A DNA stretch of 64,000 nucleotides from Anaerolineae bacterium (GCA_023384415.1 JAHDWJ010000013.1:56066-120065), one strand, 5' to 3'. Counted from the stretch's first letter, positions 23,468 to 33,057 are shown. The notes: generated by a model from the sequence alone, not told the origin. A program made the numbers and translations.

Positions 23468-24301
23468 CTATTTTGCTGAGTCTGGGTAATTGGGCATGGC
23501 CTCATATTGGCAGCTTGCATCCGCTTCCGCCAGGGGGAGCTGTTGCACCACCAATTGGTCAAAACACGCCTCAGAAACAACCCGCACCGTAGCCATCATG
23601 TAAGCATGGCGGCCGCCGCAAATTTCGGCACAGCCTAATTTATAATTGCCGACAGCCGTTGGCGTAAAGCGGAGATAAGTCGTCTGACCCGGTACCAAAT
23701 CCTGTTTCACCCGGAATTCTGGCACCCAAAAAGAATGGAGGACATCTATGGACACCATCTCCAGAACAATGGGGCGATTTACCGGCAAAATCAGGTCTAT
23801 ATTGTTGCTGTCATTGGGATCATCAACCTCACGGACCATGGCCCGCTCATTGGCGGGAGCATTCACTCCCAATTCGGGATAGCTGAAATTCCAACTCCAG
23901 CGCTGACCTTGTACATGCACCAGCAGTTGATTCGGCTTCGCTTCGGCATCGGTCAACTCGTTGAGCAAATTGACCCCCCAAATGCCAAAGCCGATGACCA
24001 AAATCAACGGCACGACGGTCCACAAAATTTCCAGGGTGGTATTGCCGTGAATATGATCCCCATCCCCATCATCCCCTTCCCGGCGGCGAAAAACCACCAA
24101 CCCATACAGCATTAACACCGCCACCAGGGAAAAAAGGAAGGCGATGAGAACAAAATGGGCTTGCATCATCACATCTATTTTTACCGCCTCTGCACTTCCC
24201 TGAAAGGGCAGCTTATAGCTGATGGCAATGAGGAAATAGGCGATAACCGTAACCGGAACAACAAGGGCAGAAGCAATAACTAAATGGCGCTTATAATTCA
24301 T
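23468..24301 (-). CDS. ctaC: Cytochrome c oxidase subunit II
   Basis: The 277-residue subunit has an N-terminal signal or extra helix, two transmembrane helices and a CuA cupredoxin domain. CuA ligands are visible: H in VLHSFWVPEF, then C-x3-C-x3-H-x2-M in LGCAEICGGRHAYMMA. There is no C-terminal cytochrome c domain, so this is not a caa3 subunit II. It is the first gene of the ctaC-ctaD-ctaF-ctaE order. A QRWSWNFSYPE aromatic segment for electron entry is present. Confidence 0.95.
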   Translation of the reverse strand: MNYKRHLVIASALVVPVTVIAYFLIAISYKLPFQGSAEAVKIDVMMQAHFVLIAFLFSLVAVLMLYGLVVFRRREGDDGDGDHIHGNTTLEILWTVVPLILVIGFGIWGVNLLNELTDAEAKPNQLLVHVQGQRWSWNFSYPELGVNAPANERAMVREVDDPNDSNNIDLILPVNRPIVLEMVSIDVLHSFWVPEFRVKQDLVPGQTTYLRFTPTAVGNYKLGCAEICGGRHAYMMATVRVVSEACFDQLVVQQLPLAEADASCQYEAMPNYPDSAK

Positions 24302-24638
24302 GTGACTTTTCCTGCCAGAACTAATTTAGGGGTTCCCCGGTGAAACAGTAAGGATTTTGCCGCCACTCATCCCCTCTGGGTGGGCAGCAAGCCTGATTTC
24401 TCCCATGGAGTTTGAACTTTCCCCCAAAGATAAACCATACCAGGTTGTGTAGTTTACAGGACACAAGGGACATGGGCGTCTGTAAATTTTATCACAAGGC
24501 AAATTTTAGCATAGGGGTTGGGGGTGGGCAAAAGAGGGTTGGGCTGTTTATCCACAGATGTCACAGAACCATCCAGATTTCCAACCCATCTGTGAAAATC
24601 TGTGCCATCTGTGGATCACTTCTTTTTTAGGTGATTAC
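24302..24638. other. Intergenic region with 'CCACAGATG' repeat
   Basis: This 337-bp gap lies upstream of ctaC. It contains TTATCCACAGATGTCACAGA (24549-24568) and, inverted, CATCTGTGGATCAC (24607-24620), forming a possible stem-loop. A related TTATCCACAGATGTTACAGA occurs at 40242-40261. This looks like an interspersed repeat. No gene was found; the 72-residue ORF there has no convincing features. Confidence 0.5.
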
Positions 24639-25487
24639 TCAAGCATCGGGGATGGCAATGACGCCGAGGGCACCAGGGCCGAGGTTGATGGCAACCGGCA
24701 GGGTTAAATCTACGAACCAGCTTTCACTGGCATTGAACATCCCGGTAGCGCTGTTGAGCAAATCTTGGGCTTCCGCGGGGGCATTGGCGTGAACCACCGC
24801 CAACTTAACGGAACGATCGCCAATGCGGGATTTTACCGAGTTGAGCAGTTCCCCCAGGGCTTTCTTTTTGGTACGTACTTTGCTGGCGGGCACGATCAAG
24901 CCATCGGCCAGCTTCATAATGGGTTTGATGTTGAGCAGGGAGGCTACCGCAGATTGCAGAGAACTGACGCGGCCGCCCTTTACCGCATATTCCAGGTTAT
25001 CAATCATCAAATAGATGACCTGCTCCTGCCGCATTTGCTCTAAACGGCGCATAATATCTTCCGCTTTAGCCCCGGCCTGGGCCATCCGGGCCGCTTCTAA
25101 CGCCTGGAATCCTTGCCCCGCTGACCCAGATTGGGAATCATGGAGAAAAAAGCGGCCGCGACCTTCTAACTCTTTAGCCGCCTGGGCCGCCGAGTCATAC
25201 GTTTTGCTCAACTTCTCACTAATCACCACCGTCAAAATTTCCTCTTCCCCCTCAGCCAAAATAGACTCATACAGTTCTCGGAACTGGTAAGGGTTTGGCT
25301 GTGAGGTTTTAGGGAAATTATGTGCTCCAACCGTTTTGGTTTTGGCATAAAATTCGGCGTGAGAGAGGTTCACCCCAGAAAGATACTCCTCTGTTCCAAA
25401 ATGAATGTTGACCGGTACAATGTGAATGTTGTACTTCTGTACCAGATCACGGGGAATATCCCCTGCATTATCCATGACGATACGCAT
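24639..25487 (-). CDS. DegV-family fatty-acid-binding protein
   Basis: The 282-residue protein has the DegV family start (MRIVMDNAGDIPRDLVQKYNIHIVPV) and its landmarks: F-Y-x-K...PKTSQPNPYQF (fatty-acid head-group site), VISEKLSKTYDSAAQAAKE, DSQSGSAGQGFQALEAA, LEYAVKGGRVSS and KPIMKLADG. In DegV/FakB proteins this fold delivers fatty acids to a kinase (FakA) for phospholipid synthesis. No fakA is nearby. Translation likely starts at ATG 25487 after GGAGGAGAT. Function inferred from family only. Confidence 0.88.
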   Translation of the reverse strand: MRIVMDNAGDIPRDLVQKYNIHIVPVNIHFGTEEYLSGVNLSHAEFYAKTKTVGAHNFPKTSQPNPYQFRELYESILAEGEEEILTVVISEKLSKTYDSAAQAAKELEGRGRFFLHDSQSGSAGQGFQALEAARMAQAGAKAEDIMRRLEQMRQEQVIYLMIDNLEYAVKGGRVSSLQSAVASLLNIKPIMKLADGLIVPASKVRTKKKALGELLNSVKSRIGDRSVKLAVVHANAPAEAQDLLNSATGMFNASESWFVDLTLPVAINLGPGALGVIAIPDA

Positions 25488-25552
25488 ATCTCCTCCTTAA
25501 ATTTAGGTACACGGATTACAAAAACAGTCGTCTGGCCTTCGTCTGCCATCCT

Positions 25553-26149
25553 CTAACGACGCCAGGGTAAACGGAACCGGGAGCGGCGTTCCTCTGGTTG
25601 AGGATGCTCCGCTTGCAGTTCCGTGCTAATCTCTTCTCGCAAGGTCAACAGGGTACGATGGTACAGCGATTTGATCGCCCCTTCACTGCGCTCTAAAATT
25701 TCGCCGATTTCGGCGTTAGAAAGACGATCAACAAATTTTAGGATGAGTAATTCTTGCCTATCTCTAGGCAAACGGCGAATCGCCTGATAAAGTGACTCTT
25801 TGTGTTCGGCCCATTCCAGAGCTAATTCTGGGCTTTCTTCACGAAAATGCCACTGACTCATATCATCCAGAGAGATGATTTGGCGGCGATTTTGATCCCG
25901 GTGCCAGTTGGCTACCAGGTTACGGGCAATACGGTATAACCAGGCCGAAAAGGGAACTCCCTGATGCTCATATTGGCCAATATGGTGCATGGCCCGCATG
26001 AAGACACGGGTGGTTAAATCTTCGGCATCGTGGGCATTGCTGACGCGGTAATAGATGTAGCTGTAAATTTGTTTATAATATTTTTCATAAAGCTGACCAA
26101 ACGCCTCTTTATCCGTTTTGGCTTGCTCGATGAGTTGAAGTTCTTCCAC
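25553..26149 (-). CDS. RNA polymerase sigma factor, ECF/sigma-70 family
   Basis: The 198-residue factor has region 2 (FGQLYEKYYKQIYSYIYYRVSNAHDAEDLTTRVFMRAM, with the usual D-A-E-D-L-T) and region 4 (IRRLPRDRQELLILKFVDRLSNAEIGEILERSEGAIKSLYHRTLLTLREEI). The spacing is that of extracytoplasmic-function sigma factors. A GTG codon (26149) appears to be the start. No anti-sigma factor is adjacent, and its C-terminal extension is basic (EERRSRFRLPWRR). It is divergent from the polysaccharide deacetylase gene, with repeat copy C between them. Confidence 0.9.
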   Translation of the reverse strand: MEELQLIEQAKTDKEAFGQLYEKYYKQIYSYIYYRVSNAHDAEDLTTRVFMRAMHHIGQYEHQGVPFSAWLYRIARNLVANWHRDQNRRQIISLDDMSQWHFREESPELALEWAEHKESLYQAIRRLPRDRQELLILKFVDRLSNAEIGEILERSEGAIKSLYHRTLLTLREEISTELQAEHPQPEERRSRFRLPWRR

Positions 26150-26337
26150 GTCAGAACCTTATACCTATACCACCACTGGTAATAACCCAGTAGGCAGGGA
26201 GTGGTTGCGATGTTGCTGGTTGCCAGGTAGAGAAATCGTTGGGAAAACAATGTTCAGCCGCTTAGTATAACGCCTGTCTGTTACTCTGCCAGTTTGTACA
26301 ATTGATTTCGTATCTATAAACTCTCTCTACAGGGAAG

Positions 26338-26394
26338 AACCTTCCGAAGGTTTCGCCCAAAGTCTATACCCGTGGAATAAACCTTCGGAAGGCT
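26338..26394. repeat. Palindromic intergenic repeat, copy C
   Basis: AACCTTCCGAAGGTTT and AAACCTTCGGAAGGCT flank a core CGCCCAAAGTCTATACCCG, similar in layout to copy B. It lies in the divergent region between the sigma factor and deacetylase genes. Confidence 0.75.
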
Positions 26395-26413
26395 GAATAG
26401 TTGCTTAATTTCT

Positions 26414-27526
26414 ATGATAGATGACGATTTACCCCGTACCCATTTTGATCCCATTACCCTGGCGGGTGTGCTGGGGCTGTTTTTTTTCGCCATCATTATT
26501 TTGGTAAATATGCTGGATGTTCGTGAAACACGAGCAGAGAGTGGGGCAACCCCGACCGCGGCCGCGTTCCAGCCTACCTTCACCCTGGACCCTTTCCCCA
26601 CCAGCACCTACACCCATACCCCCCTGCCACCGACCTGGACCATCACCCCCACCTACACCTTTACCCCATTTCCCACCGCCACAGCTACCGACACCCCTTC
26701 CCCGTCGCCAACTTTACACCCATCCATCACCCCCACCATCACCGATACTCCAGCCCCTACGGCGACACCGACCCTGATGCCCCTGCCTACCCCTCACCAG
26801 GTGATTAGCTGGACGCTCCAGGTGCCGATTTTGATGTACCATTACATTAGCACCCCCCCGGATGATGCTGATATTTACCGGGTAGATTTATCGGTAGAGC
26901 CAGCTATGTTCCGGGCACAGATGCAATACCTGGTCGAAAATGGGTACAGCACGATTGATCTGTATGATCTCTCTCTGGCGATTACCAACAAGATTGAACT
27001 GCCACCTAAACCGGTCATCATTACCCTGGATGATGGGTATGTGGATAATTATTGGTATGCTTTCCCCATCCTTCAGGAGTTTGGCCTGAAAGCTACTTTT
27101 TTTGTTATTACGGAGTTTGTGGATAACAATTATGCTTCGTATATGAGTTGGGAGATGATTGAGGCGATGGCGGCCGCAGGGATGCGGATTGAACCCCACA
27201 GTAAAACCCACCCCGATTTGAGCGGCCGCGACCGGGATTATCTCATCTACCAGATCCTTGGCTCCCAGGAGACCATCGCCGCCCACATTGGCTACACCCC
27301 CCGCTACTTTGCTTACCCCGGCGGCCGCTACGATGAGCTGACCATGCAAATTTTGCACGAACTCCACTTCTGGGGGGCCGTCACCACCCAGGGGGGGAAA
27401 TGGCACAACTTTGACAGCCGGTACGAATGGCCCCGCGTCCGCATCCGCTACACCACTCCCCTGGCCGAATTTGCCGGCCTGGTGGCTGCCCCTGGGACGG
27501 TGGGGGGGAAACCATCGGGAAACTAA
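26414..27526 (+). CDS. Membrane-anchored polysaccharide deacetylase
   Basis: The 370-residue protein has an N-terminal transmembrane helix (ITLAGVLGLFFFAIIILVNML), a TP-rich stalk (about 40-125) and a NodB-type carbohydrate esterase 4 domain. CE4 motifs: ILMYHYIS, VIITLDDGYVDNYWYAFPIL (motif 1 with the catalytic Asp), IEPHSKTHPDLSG (motif 2, metal-binding His pair, here H-S-x-T-H), YFAYPGGRYDE (motif 3). It probably deacetylates peptidoglycan or another cell-surface glycan outside the membrane. The C-terminal tail after residue 350 is short and Gly/Pro-rich. Confidence 0.88.
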   Translation: MIDDDLPRTHFDPITLAGVLGLFFFAIIILVNMLDVRETRAESGATPTAAAFQPTFTLDPFPTSTYTHTPLPPTWTITPTYTFTPFPTATATDTPSPSPTLHPSITPTITDTPAPTATPTLMPLPTPHQVISWTLQVPILMYHYISTPPDDADIYRVDLSVEPAMFRAQMQYLVENGYSTIDLYDLSLAITNKIELPPKPVIITLDDGYVDNYWYAFPILQEFGLKATFFVITEFVDNNYASYMSWEMIEAMAAAGMRIEPHSKTHPDLSGRDRDYLIYQILGSQETIAAHIGYTPRYFAYPGGRYDELTMQILHELHFWGAVTTQGGKWHNFDSRYEWPRVRIRYTTPLAEFAGLVAAPGTVGGKPSGN

Positions 27527-27885
27527 CGCAATCCCAAAGACCCGGGCTTGTTCTTTTTTCTCGCGTCTCTGCGGTTTGGCGTGATTGTCTCTTTTTACCT
27601 CGCGCTGAGCCGCCAAGGCGCAGAGGTTTTTCTTTACTTCCTCTCTCCGCGTCTCCGCGGCTCTGCGCGATGATCTCTTTTTACCTCTTGAGAAGTTACG
27701 CTCATAGCCTAAAAAATCAGTCTGACAATCTATATTATGTCGTTTTGGGGATGTTTCCTACGAAAGGGGTAGGATTGCGGCCGCGTTTAACTCCCCTTCT
27801 CAGTTTGTAGGGAGCGTTTATGAAATATTATAACCATCTTCCCCCTTCTCCACCCCGTTTTCCTTAAACTTGGTAGAATAGCACG
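27527..27885. repeat. Intergenic repeats with 'CTCTTTTTACCTC' direct copies
   Basis: Two copies of GATxxTCTCTTTTTACCTC lie at about 27583-27600 and 27672-27688, each next to GC-rich text (CGCGTCTCTGCGG, CCGCGTCTCCGCGGCTCTGCG) related to the family noted at 8290. The rest of this 359-bp gap is featureless except for one GCGGCCGC at 27778. No gene is supported. Confidence 0.55.
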
Positions 27886-28866
27886 ATGGAGAAATTAAAA
27901 CCCACGTTTTGGGTACGTGATGTGCCCGTCTATGGCGATGTGATTTTGTCACCCATGGCTGGTTATTCCGATGTCCCCTATCGGGCCATTTGTCGCGCCT
28001 TCGGTTCAGCCATGCAATACACCGAATTTGTGCCGGTAGAGATGCTCCTGGGCCGCCCTAACCCCATCTGGCGGGCCCTGGATAAGCAGCCCGATGAATA
28101 CCCGATGGTGTTCCAGATTTTTGGCAATGATGCCCACCTGATTCTCCGGGCGGCGCAAAAAATTGAAGCGTGGGGGCCGGATATTATTGATATCAATATG
28201 GGCTGCTCGACAAGGCGGGTAAGCGGCCGCGGTGCCGGTGTGGGCATGATGCCTCAGCCAGAGTTAGTGGCCCAAACATTCAGCTTGTTGAGCCAACATT
28301 TGCGCGTACCGGTCAGCGGCAAAATACGCCTGGGGTGGGATGAACGGCAGAATTATCTGGAGATTGGCCGCATCATGGCCGATAATGGCGCGTCGCTGAT
28401 CGCCCTTCACGGCCGCACCAAAGAGCAAAAGTATGACGGGCAGGCCAATTGGCAAGCGATTGCCCGGCTCAAACAGGCGGTCAACATACCAGTCATCGGC
28501 AGCGGTGATGTCACCACCCCGGATGATATTGAGCAAATGAAGGCCGAAACAGGTTGTGATGGGGTGATGGTAGGTCGAGGGGCGATTGGCAACCCCTGGA
28601 TTTTTGCCCGTCGCAATTGTGAAGATTTAACCGCAGAGGAATGGGCGGACACTATCCGGTGGCATGGGCAGGAGATGGTGGCCTATCATGGAGAAAAGGT
28701 GGGGATGACCTTATTTCGTAAACATCTGAAGAAATATGTGGCCGGACGGCCACACCTGGCTCCCTATGAACCCCAACTGATGCAAATAACCCAGATGATC
28801 CACCTAAACCATTTACTCGATGAGATGGTTACAACAAACCCAAAATCTTTTTCGGGAAAGCTATAG
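27886..28866 (+). CDS. tRNA-dihydrouridine synthase, DusB-like
   Basis: The 326-residue TIM-barrel flavoenzyme reduces uridine to dihydrouridine in the D-loop of tRNAs. Family motifs: ILSPMAGYSDVPYR (FMN-binding start), MVFQIFGND, DIINMGC-like DINMGCSTRRVSGRGAG, VSGKIRLGWDE, ALHGRTKEQKYDG, VIGSGDV and DGVMVGRGAIGNPWIF. The catalytic Cys is in MGCSTRRV, where the usual following Pro is Ser. Start at ATG 27886. Its stop overlaps the convergent histidine kinase gene by 6 bp. Confidence 0.9.
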   Translation: MEKLKPTFWVRDVPVYGDVILSPMAGYSDVPYRAICRAFGSAMQYTEFVPVEMLLGRPNPIWRALDKQPDEYPMVFQIFGNDAHLILRAAQKIEAWGPDIIDINMGCSTRRVSGRGAGVGMMPQPELVAQTFSLLSQHLRVPVSGKIRLGWDERQNYLEIGRIMADNGASLIALHGRTKEQKYDGQANWQAIARLKQAVNIPVIGSGDVTTPDDIEQMKAETGCDGVMVGRGAIGNPWIFARRNCEDLTAEEWADTIRWHGQEMVAYHGEKVGMTLFRKHLKKYVAGRPHLAPYEPQLMQITQMIHLNHLLDEMVTTNPKSFSGKL

Positions 28867-30816
28867 TTCCCGGGGGGTGATTGGCAGCCAGACAGTAAAG
28901 ACACACCCTTCGCCGGGAACACCAGAACTAGCTGCTTCTACGCGGCCGCGATGCCGCAGCATAATCTCCTGAGCCAGAGCCAATCCCAACCCCGTCCCCG
29001 GCACCCCCATTTCCAGGGCCAAATGACCCCGATAAAATCGCTCAAAAAGCCGTTCTTGCTCTTCAAGGGGAATGCCTGGGCCAGTATCGGTGACGGAAAA
29101 ACCGACCCATGGAGCCTCACCCTCTTCCCGTAAATAAGTCCTCACATCTACGCGGCCGCCGGCTGGCGTATAGTTTAGGGCATTGGTCAACAAGATGCTT
29201 AATACCTGCCCCAACAACGCTTCATCCCCTTCCACCTGGGGCAGGTTGAGCCGTTGACCCAAAGTCAAAGTCAGTCCCAGACTTTGGGCCAGGGGCAGCC
29301 GGTCAGCTACATATTGAGCCACCAGGTTATTGAGATCAAACGGGGCAAAGTTCATATCTACGCGGCCGCGATCCAATCGTGACAACTGCAGCAAATCCTC
29401 AATAATCCGGTTCAGCCGCTGCGTCTCCCGGCGCATCACATCCAGATGTTTCTCCCGCTTTTCGGGCATCTTCTCTAACAACGCCTGCCGCAGCATGAGA
29501 TTCGTAATCGGGGTACGTAATTCGTGAGACACATTGGCCACAAATTGATCTTTCACCTGGGCCAGGGCACGAAGCTCCTCATTAGCCTGGGCCAAAGCCG
29601 CCGTGCGCTCCATCACCTTTTGCTCCAATGTTTCCGCATAACGCCCGGCTTGCTCATAAAGACGGGCATTATACAAAGCCACCGCTACCTGATTGGCAAA
29701 TGCCTGCAACTGCTCCGCCTGGGCCGAAACAAACGCATGGGACCGAGAGCTATCTACATGTAAGAAGCCCAAAACTTCATCCTCAACCACTAGAGGGGCA
29801 CCCATATGAGAGCGAATCGTCTCCGTCTCTGGAGATGTCACCCAGTTGGGGTCATTATGGGTATCCGTAACCAGGTAAGTACGGCGTTCTACCTGCATCG
29901 TATGCAGCGTGTGCCATTCATTAACGGGGAAAGGGAAATCAGCCATCCAGGTCATAGAGTCCGGTGGGTACCCCCAGTAGCGGACGGCCCGACCAATCCC
30001 ACTTTCAATCAACATAATATTGCCCGAATCATGGGGGATCACTCGGCCCACATTAACTTGTACCCGGTCTAACACATCTTCAATATCACGGGTACGATTA
30101 AGAGCCATCGCCGTATCTAACAATGCTTCCGCCAAAGATCGCTGCTCTCTTTCCGCCACAAAAAGCTGATCCGCATAACGGGTTCGAGCCTCAATACGTT
30201 CTTCTAATTCACCCCTTATCTGACGTAAATCATCACTTACCCTGGATAAATGTTCACGCTCTTGCTGCAAAATAGCCAAATCCTGCCGCCGCAAGTTGAC
30301 AAAAAGAAGCAGCATAAGACTAATGCTGCCTAAATTAAGTGCAGTCAAAAAAGAGAAATACCAACTGATATTGAGGACGTATAAGGGGAGCAGCAACACT
30401 AAAAAGAGATGGAGAACAATTGAAATCAGGCTAATGCGCCAGGGCAGCAAAAGGGTGCCTAATACGATGGGCAGGGCTAACCAAAATATGGTTTCATCGT
30501 ATTGTGGCCCCTGGAGTACAGCATAAAAAATAAGCCCGGAAAGAAAAACAATGAACCCCAGGATACCAAAGTGAACATACCGGGTGCGGCTAACAAAATA
30601 GATAATCCAGCAACCGATGTTAGCGATAATAATGATAGTTAGCGATGGCTCTGATAAAGTCTGGTCCAACTCACGGCGCGAATAAATGATCAGAAAAAGA
30701 GCGGCCGCGCACGGAATAAACAGCACCATAAGCGCGGAAAACAGCCTGGCCTGACGACGTATCTCCGGTTCCACAATATCGGGCGAGGCCCTGGTCAATT
30801 TATTCCACATGGTCAT
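28861..30816 (-). CDS. Membrane GAF sensor histidine kinase
   Basis: The 651-residue protein has six predicted transmembrane helices in residues 25-175 (a 7TM/MASE-like input region), a coiled coil (QQEREHLSRVSDDLRQI onward), a GAF domain (about 225-370, LADALLDTAMALNRTRDIEDVLD-like), a second coiled coil and HisKA (VSHELRTPITNLML) plus HATPase_c domains. N box LLTNALNYTPAG, G1 DTGPGIP, F box FERFYRG, G2 GTGLGLALA. It is an orphan kinase with no adjacent regulator. Membrane helices suggest it senses an envelope or redox-related signal; the input is unknown. Confidence 0.9.
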   Translation of the reverse strand: MTMWNKLTRASPDIVEPEIRRQARLFSALMVLFIPCAAALFLIIYSRRELDQTLSEPSLTIIIIANIGCWIIYFVSRTRYVHFGILGFIVFLSGLIFYAVLQGPQYDETIFWLALPIVLGTLLLPWRISLISIVLHLFLVLLLPLYVLNISWYFSFLTALNLGSISLMLLLFVNLRRQDLAILQQEREHLSRVSDDLRQIRGELEERIEARTRYADQLFVAEREQRSLAEALLDTAMALNRTRDIEDVLDRVQVNVGRVIPHDSGNIMLIESGIGRAVRYWGYPPDSMTWMADFPFPVNEWHTLHTMQVERRTYLVTDTHNDPNWVTSPETETIRSHMGAPLVVEDEVLGFLHVDSSRSHAFVSAQAEQLQAFANQVAVALYNARLYEQAGRYAETLEQKVMERTAALAQANEELRALAQVKDQFVANVSHELRTPITNLMLRQALLEKMPEKREKHLDVMRRETQRLNRIIEDLLQLSRLDRGRVDMNFAPFDLNNLVAQYVADRLPLAQSLGLTLTLGQRLNLPQVEGDEALLGQVLSILLTNALNYTPAGGRVDVRTYLREEGEAPWVGFSVTDTGPGIPLEEQERLFERFYRGHLALEMGVPGTGLGLALAQEIMLRHRGRVEAASSGVPGEGCVFTVWLPITPREL

Positions 30817-30828
30817 AGATGAGTCACT

Positions 30829-31845
30829 TTAATTTTGGGGCTTAAAACCCTCTCCGACAAATGATTTCAGCACCGTCATATAATTTGCCCGCTCAAAAGC
30901 AGCCGGGTCACTTTGATATTGTAAACTCATCTGCCCCCGGATCATCTCTAAATTAGATAAGTGGTGGGTTTCTAACCAGTTATGCAGCTCATTTTGTAAC
31001 GTTGTTAAATGACCAAATCCCTGCTGCAACAGGGCTGATGTCAACATCACAGCATTGGCCCCAGCCATTATTCCTTTAATGACATCTTCAACTGAATGAA
31101 CCCCCCCGGTAATCGCCAAATCGGCCTGGATAAAGGAGCGAAGGATCGCAGCCCAGCGCAGCCGCAGCCGTAGTTCACCGGGCTGGCTTAGCTCCAGGCT
31201 GGGGGTAACTGCCCGCTCTTCGATGACAAAATCAGGTTGATAAAACCGGTTAAAGATAACCAACCCATTGGCGCCTGCCTGGTCCAGCCGATAGGCCAGG
31301 TTGGCCAGAGCGGTGAAGTAAGGGCTTAATTTAACGGCGACAGGTATTTTTAATTGTTGGTGCAGTGCTTGTACTAAATTCACCATGCGATCTTCTATTT
31401 CGCTGGCGGTCACACTGGGGCGAGCGGCTAAGAAATAAATGTTTAACTCCAGAGCATCGGCCCCGGCGGCTTGTAATAATTTGGCGCTGGGCAGCCAATC
31501 ACTATCGAAATCCCCATTTAAACTGGCAATAACAGGTATCTGGACGGCGGTTTTGGCCTCATGGAGGTAAGCCAGATAGCCACCAACCCCTTTATTATAC
31601 CCTTCCATAGCAGGAACATGTTTGAGGGCTTCGGGCAGCATTTCCCGCTGGCCTATCAGGTAATATTCCATTCCCAGGCTTTGGATTTTGATTTGTTCAG
31701 TAAAGAGGGAAGGCAGAACAATCGCGGCCGCGCCTGCCCCCTCTAACTGGCGAATTTGCTCTATGCTGGCGGTCAATGGGCTGGCTGAAACAATCAGTGG
31801 GTTTTTTAAGGTAAAGCCTAAATAACGAGTAGAAAGATCAGGCAT
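30829..31845 (-). CDS. Dihydroorotate dehydrogenase-like flavoprotein
   Basis: The 338-residue protein is related to class 1 dihydroorotate dehydrogenases: DLSTRYLGFTLKNPLIVSASPLT at the start, VIASLNG, ELNIYFLAA, VAVKLSPYF, GLVIFNRFYQPDF, AITGGVHSVEDVIKGIMAGANAVML. In class 1 enzymes the active-site base is Cys; I do not see an obvious equivalent. No pyr genes lie nearby, so a distinct flavin-dependent role is possible. This family occurs widely as 'dihydroorotate dehydrogenase-like protein'. The gene is followed by the histidine kinase gene with a 12-bp gap. Confidence 0.85.
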   Translation of the reverse strand: MPDLSTRYLGFTLKNPLIVSASPLTASIEQIRQLEGAGAAAIVLPSLFTEQIKIQSLGMEYYLIGQREMLPEALKHVPAMEGYNKGVGGYLAYLHEAKTAVQIPVIASLNGDFDSDWLPSAKLLQAAGADALELNIYFLAARPSVTASEIEDRMVNLVQALHQQLKIPVAVKLSPYFTALANLAYRLDQAGANGLVIFNRFYQPDFVIEERAVTPSLELSQPGELRLRLRWAAILRSFIQADLAITGGVHSVEDVIKGIMAGANAVMLTSALLQQGFGHLTTLQNELHNWLETHHLSNLEMIRGQMSLQYQSDPAAFERANYMTVLKSFVGEGFKPQN

Positions 31846-32158
31846 GATGGCTCCCAGGCGGTTGGTAGTGATCAGTGAATAGGTGAGTTTTGGGCAATCG
31901 TAAATTAAAATTCAAATCGTAACTGCTAACCAAATCTTAAAAATGTTACCTGACACCGGGTAAAACTGCCAATGAGGTTCAGGTAAGATAAAATAGAGGG
32001 TAGCTCCGGCTGAATAAAAAACCGTGGAATTTGGGGAACTCACTCAGTCACCTCGGCGGATATAGTTCATAATATACTTGCAGCAGATTCGGTGTGGTTT
32101 TTTACATTTCCTACATCGGTTTTGCTTACATTCGTGGTTACCTTAGAAGAGGTGTATC
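31846..32158 (+). promoter_or_regulatory. Structured leader region upstream of panB
   Basis: The 313-bp region contains two stem-loop candidates. The first uses TTACCTGA (about 31948-31955) with TCAGGTAA (31979-31986). The second uses TCCGGCTGA (about 32005-32013) with TCAGTC (32046-32051) and CGGA, around an A-rich loop. In Chloroflexota and Firmicutes the pan RNA motif occurs upstream of panB, often in tandem; this region is a candidate, but I could not match the consensus from memory. Confidence 0.35.
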
Positions 32159-33013
32159 ATGACCGCAAAAAAAATAACCCTGCTTGAATTACAGAATAAA
32201 AAGAAGCAGCAGGAGCCGATTGTTATGGTAACTGCTTATGAATATGCGGCCGCACGCCTGGCAGAAGCGGCCGCGATAGATGTGATCCTGGTAGGTGATT
32301 CTCTGGGCATGGTGATGCTGGGGCATGAGACCACCATCCCCGTCACTATGGAGATGATGCTCCATCATTGTCAGGCTGTCGCCCGTGGCCGGCAAAACAG
32401 CTTCCTGGTGGGGGATATGCCCTTTGGCAGTTATGAAACCAGCCCCCAAGATGCCGTTAAGAACGCAGTCCGTTTCTTGCAAGAAGGGGGCGTGGATGCC
32501 GTGAAGTTAGAGGGTGGCCGCGAAATGCTCCCCTCTATCCAGGCCATCCTCAATGCCGGGATCCCCGTGATGGGCCATTTGGGACTAACCCCCCAATCTG
32601 TCTCTAAGTTAGGCGGCTTCCGGGTGCAAGGCAAAACGGCCACCTCTGCTTATGCCATGCTTGAAGATGCCCTGGCTTTACAGGCCGCGGGCTGCTTCTC
32701 TCTGGTGCTAGAAGCGATTCCGGCAGCGGTCGCGGCCGCCATCAGCCAGCGGCTCACCATCCCCACCATCGGCATTGGGGCCGGAGTTGGCTGCGATGGG
32801 CAGGTGTTGGTGTACCACGATCTGCTGGGGCTAACTTTCCGCCCGTATGCCCGCTTTGTGCGCCAATATGCCAACCTCACCCAAACCATCACCACCGCCC
32901 TGACCAGTTTTCGAGATGAGGTCCACTCAGGTCAATTCCCAGCCCCGGAACATGGTTACGGAATGGATGCGAACGAGCTGGCCCAATTTGAAGCAATGCT
33001 GCGTGAAACGTGA
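32159..33013 (+). CDS. panB: 3-methyl-2-oxobutanoate hydroxymethyltransferase
   Basis: The 284-residue enzyme makes ketopantoate from alpha-ketoisovalerate and methylene-tetrahydrofolate, the first committed step of pantothenate synthesis. Motifs: MVTAYEYAAARLAEAAAIDVILVGDSLGMVMLGHETTIPVT, VVGDMPFGSYE-like LVGDMPFGSYE, AVKLEGGREM, MGHLGLTPQSV, VLEAIPAAVAAAIS and IGIGAGVGCDGQVLVYHDLLGL. All ligand residues (D in GDSLGM, D in GDMPF, E in LEAIP) are present. Start at ATG 32159 after GAAGAGGTGT. First gene of a pan operon. Confidence 0.95.
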   Translation: MTAKKITLLELQNKKKQQEPIVMVTAYEYAAARLAEAAAIDVILVGDSLGMVMLGHETTIPVTMEMMLHHCQAVARGRQNSFLVGDMPFGSYETSPQDAVKNAVRFLQEGGVDAVKLEGGREMLPSIQAILNAGIPVMGHLGLTPQSVSKLGGFRVQGKTATSAYAMLEDALALQAAGCFSLVLEAIPAAVAAAISQRLTIPTIGIGAGVGCDGQVLVYHDLLGLTFRPYARFVRQYANLTQTITTALTSFRDEVHSGQFPAPEHGYGMDANELAQFEAMLRET

Positions 33014-33057
33014 TGCGTTTCAGGTGATCTTCACCTATACGTATCTTCTATTCAATT

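Noticed and set aside
31940..32090. ydaO-type (c-di-AMP) riboswitch upstream of panB
   Set aside because: GGGGAACTC and CAGTCACCTCGGCGG recall parts of such elements, but the length and order of conserved blocks do not fit from memory.
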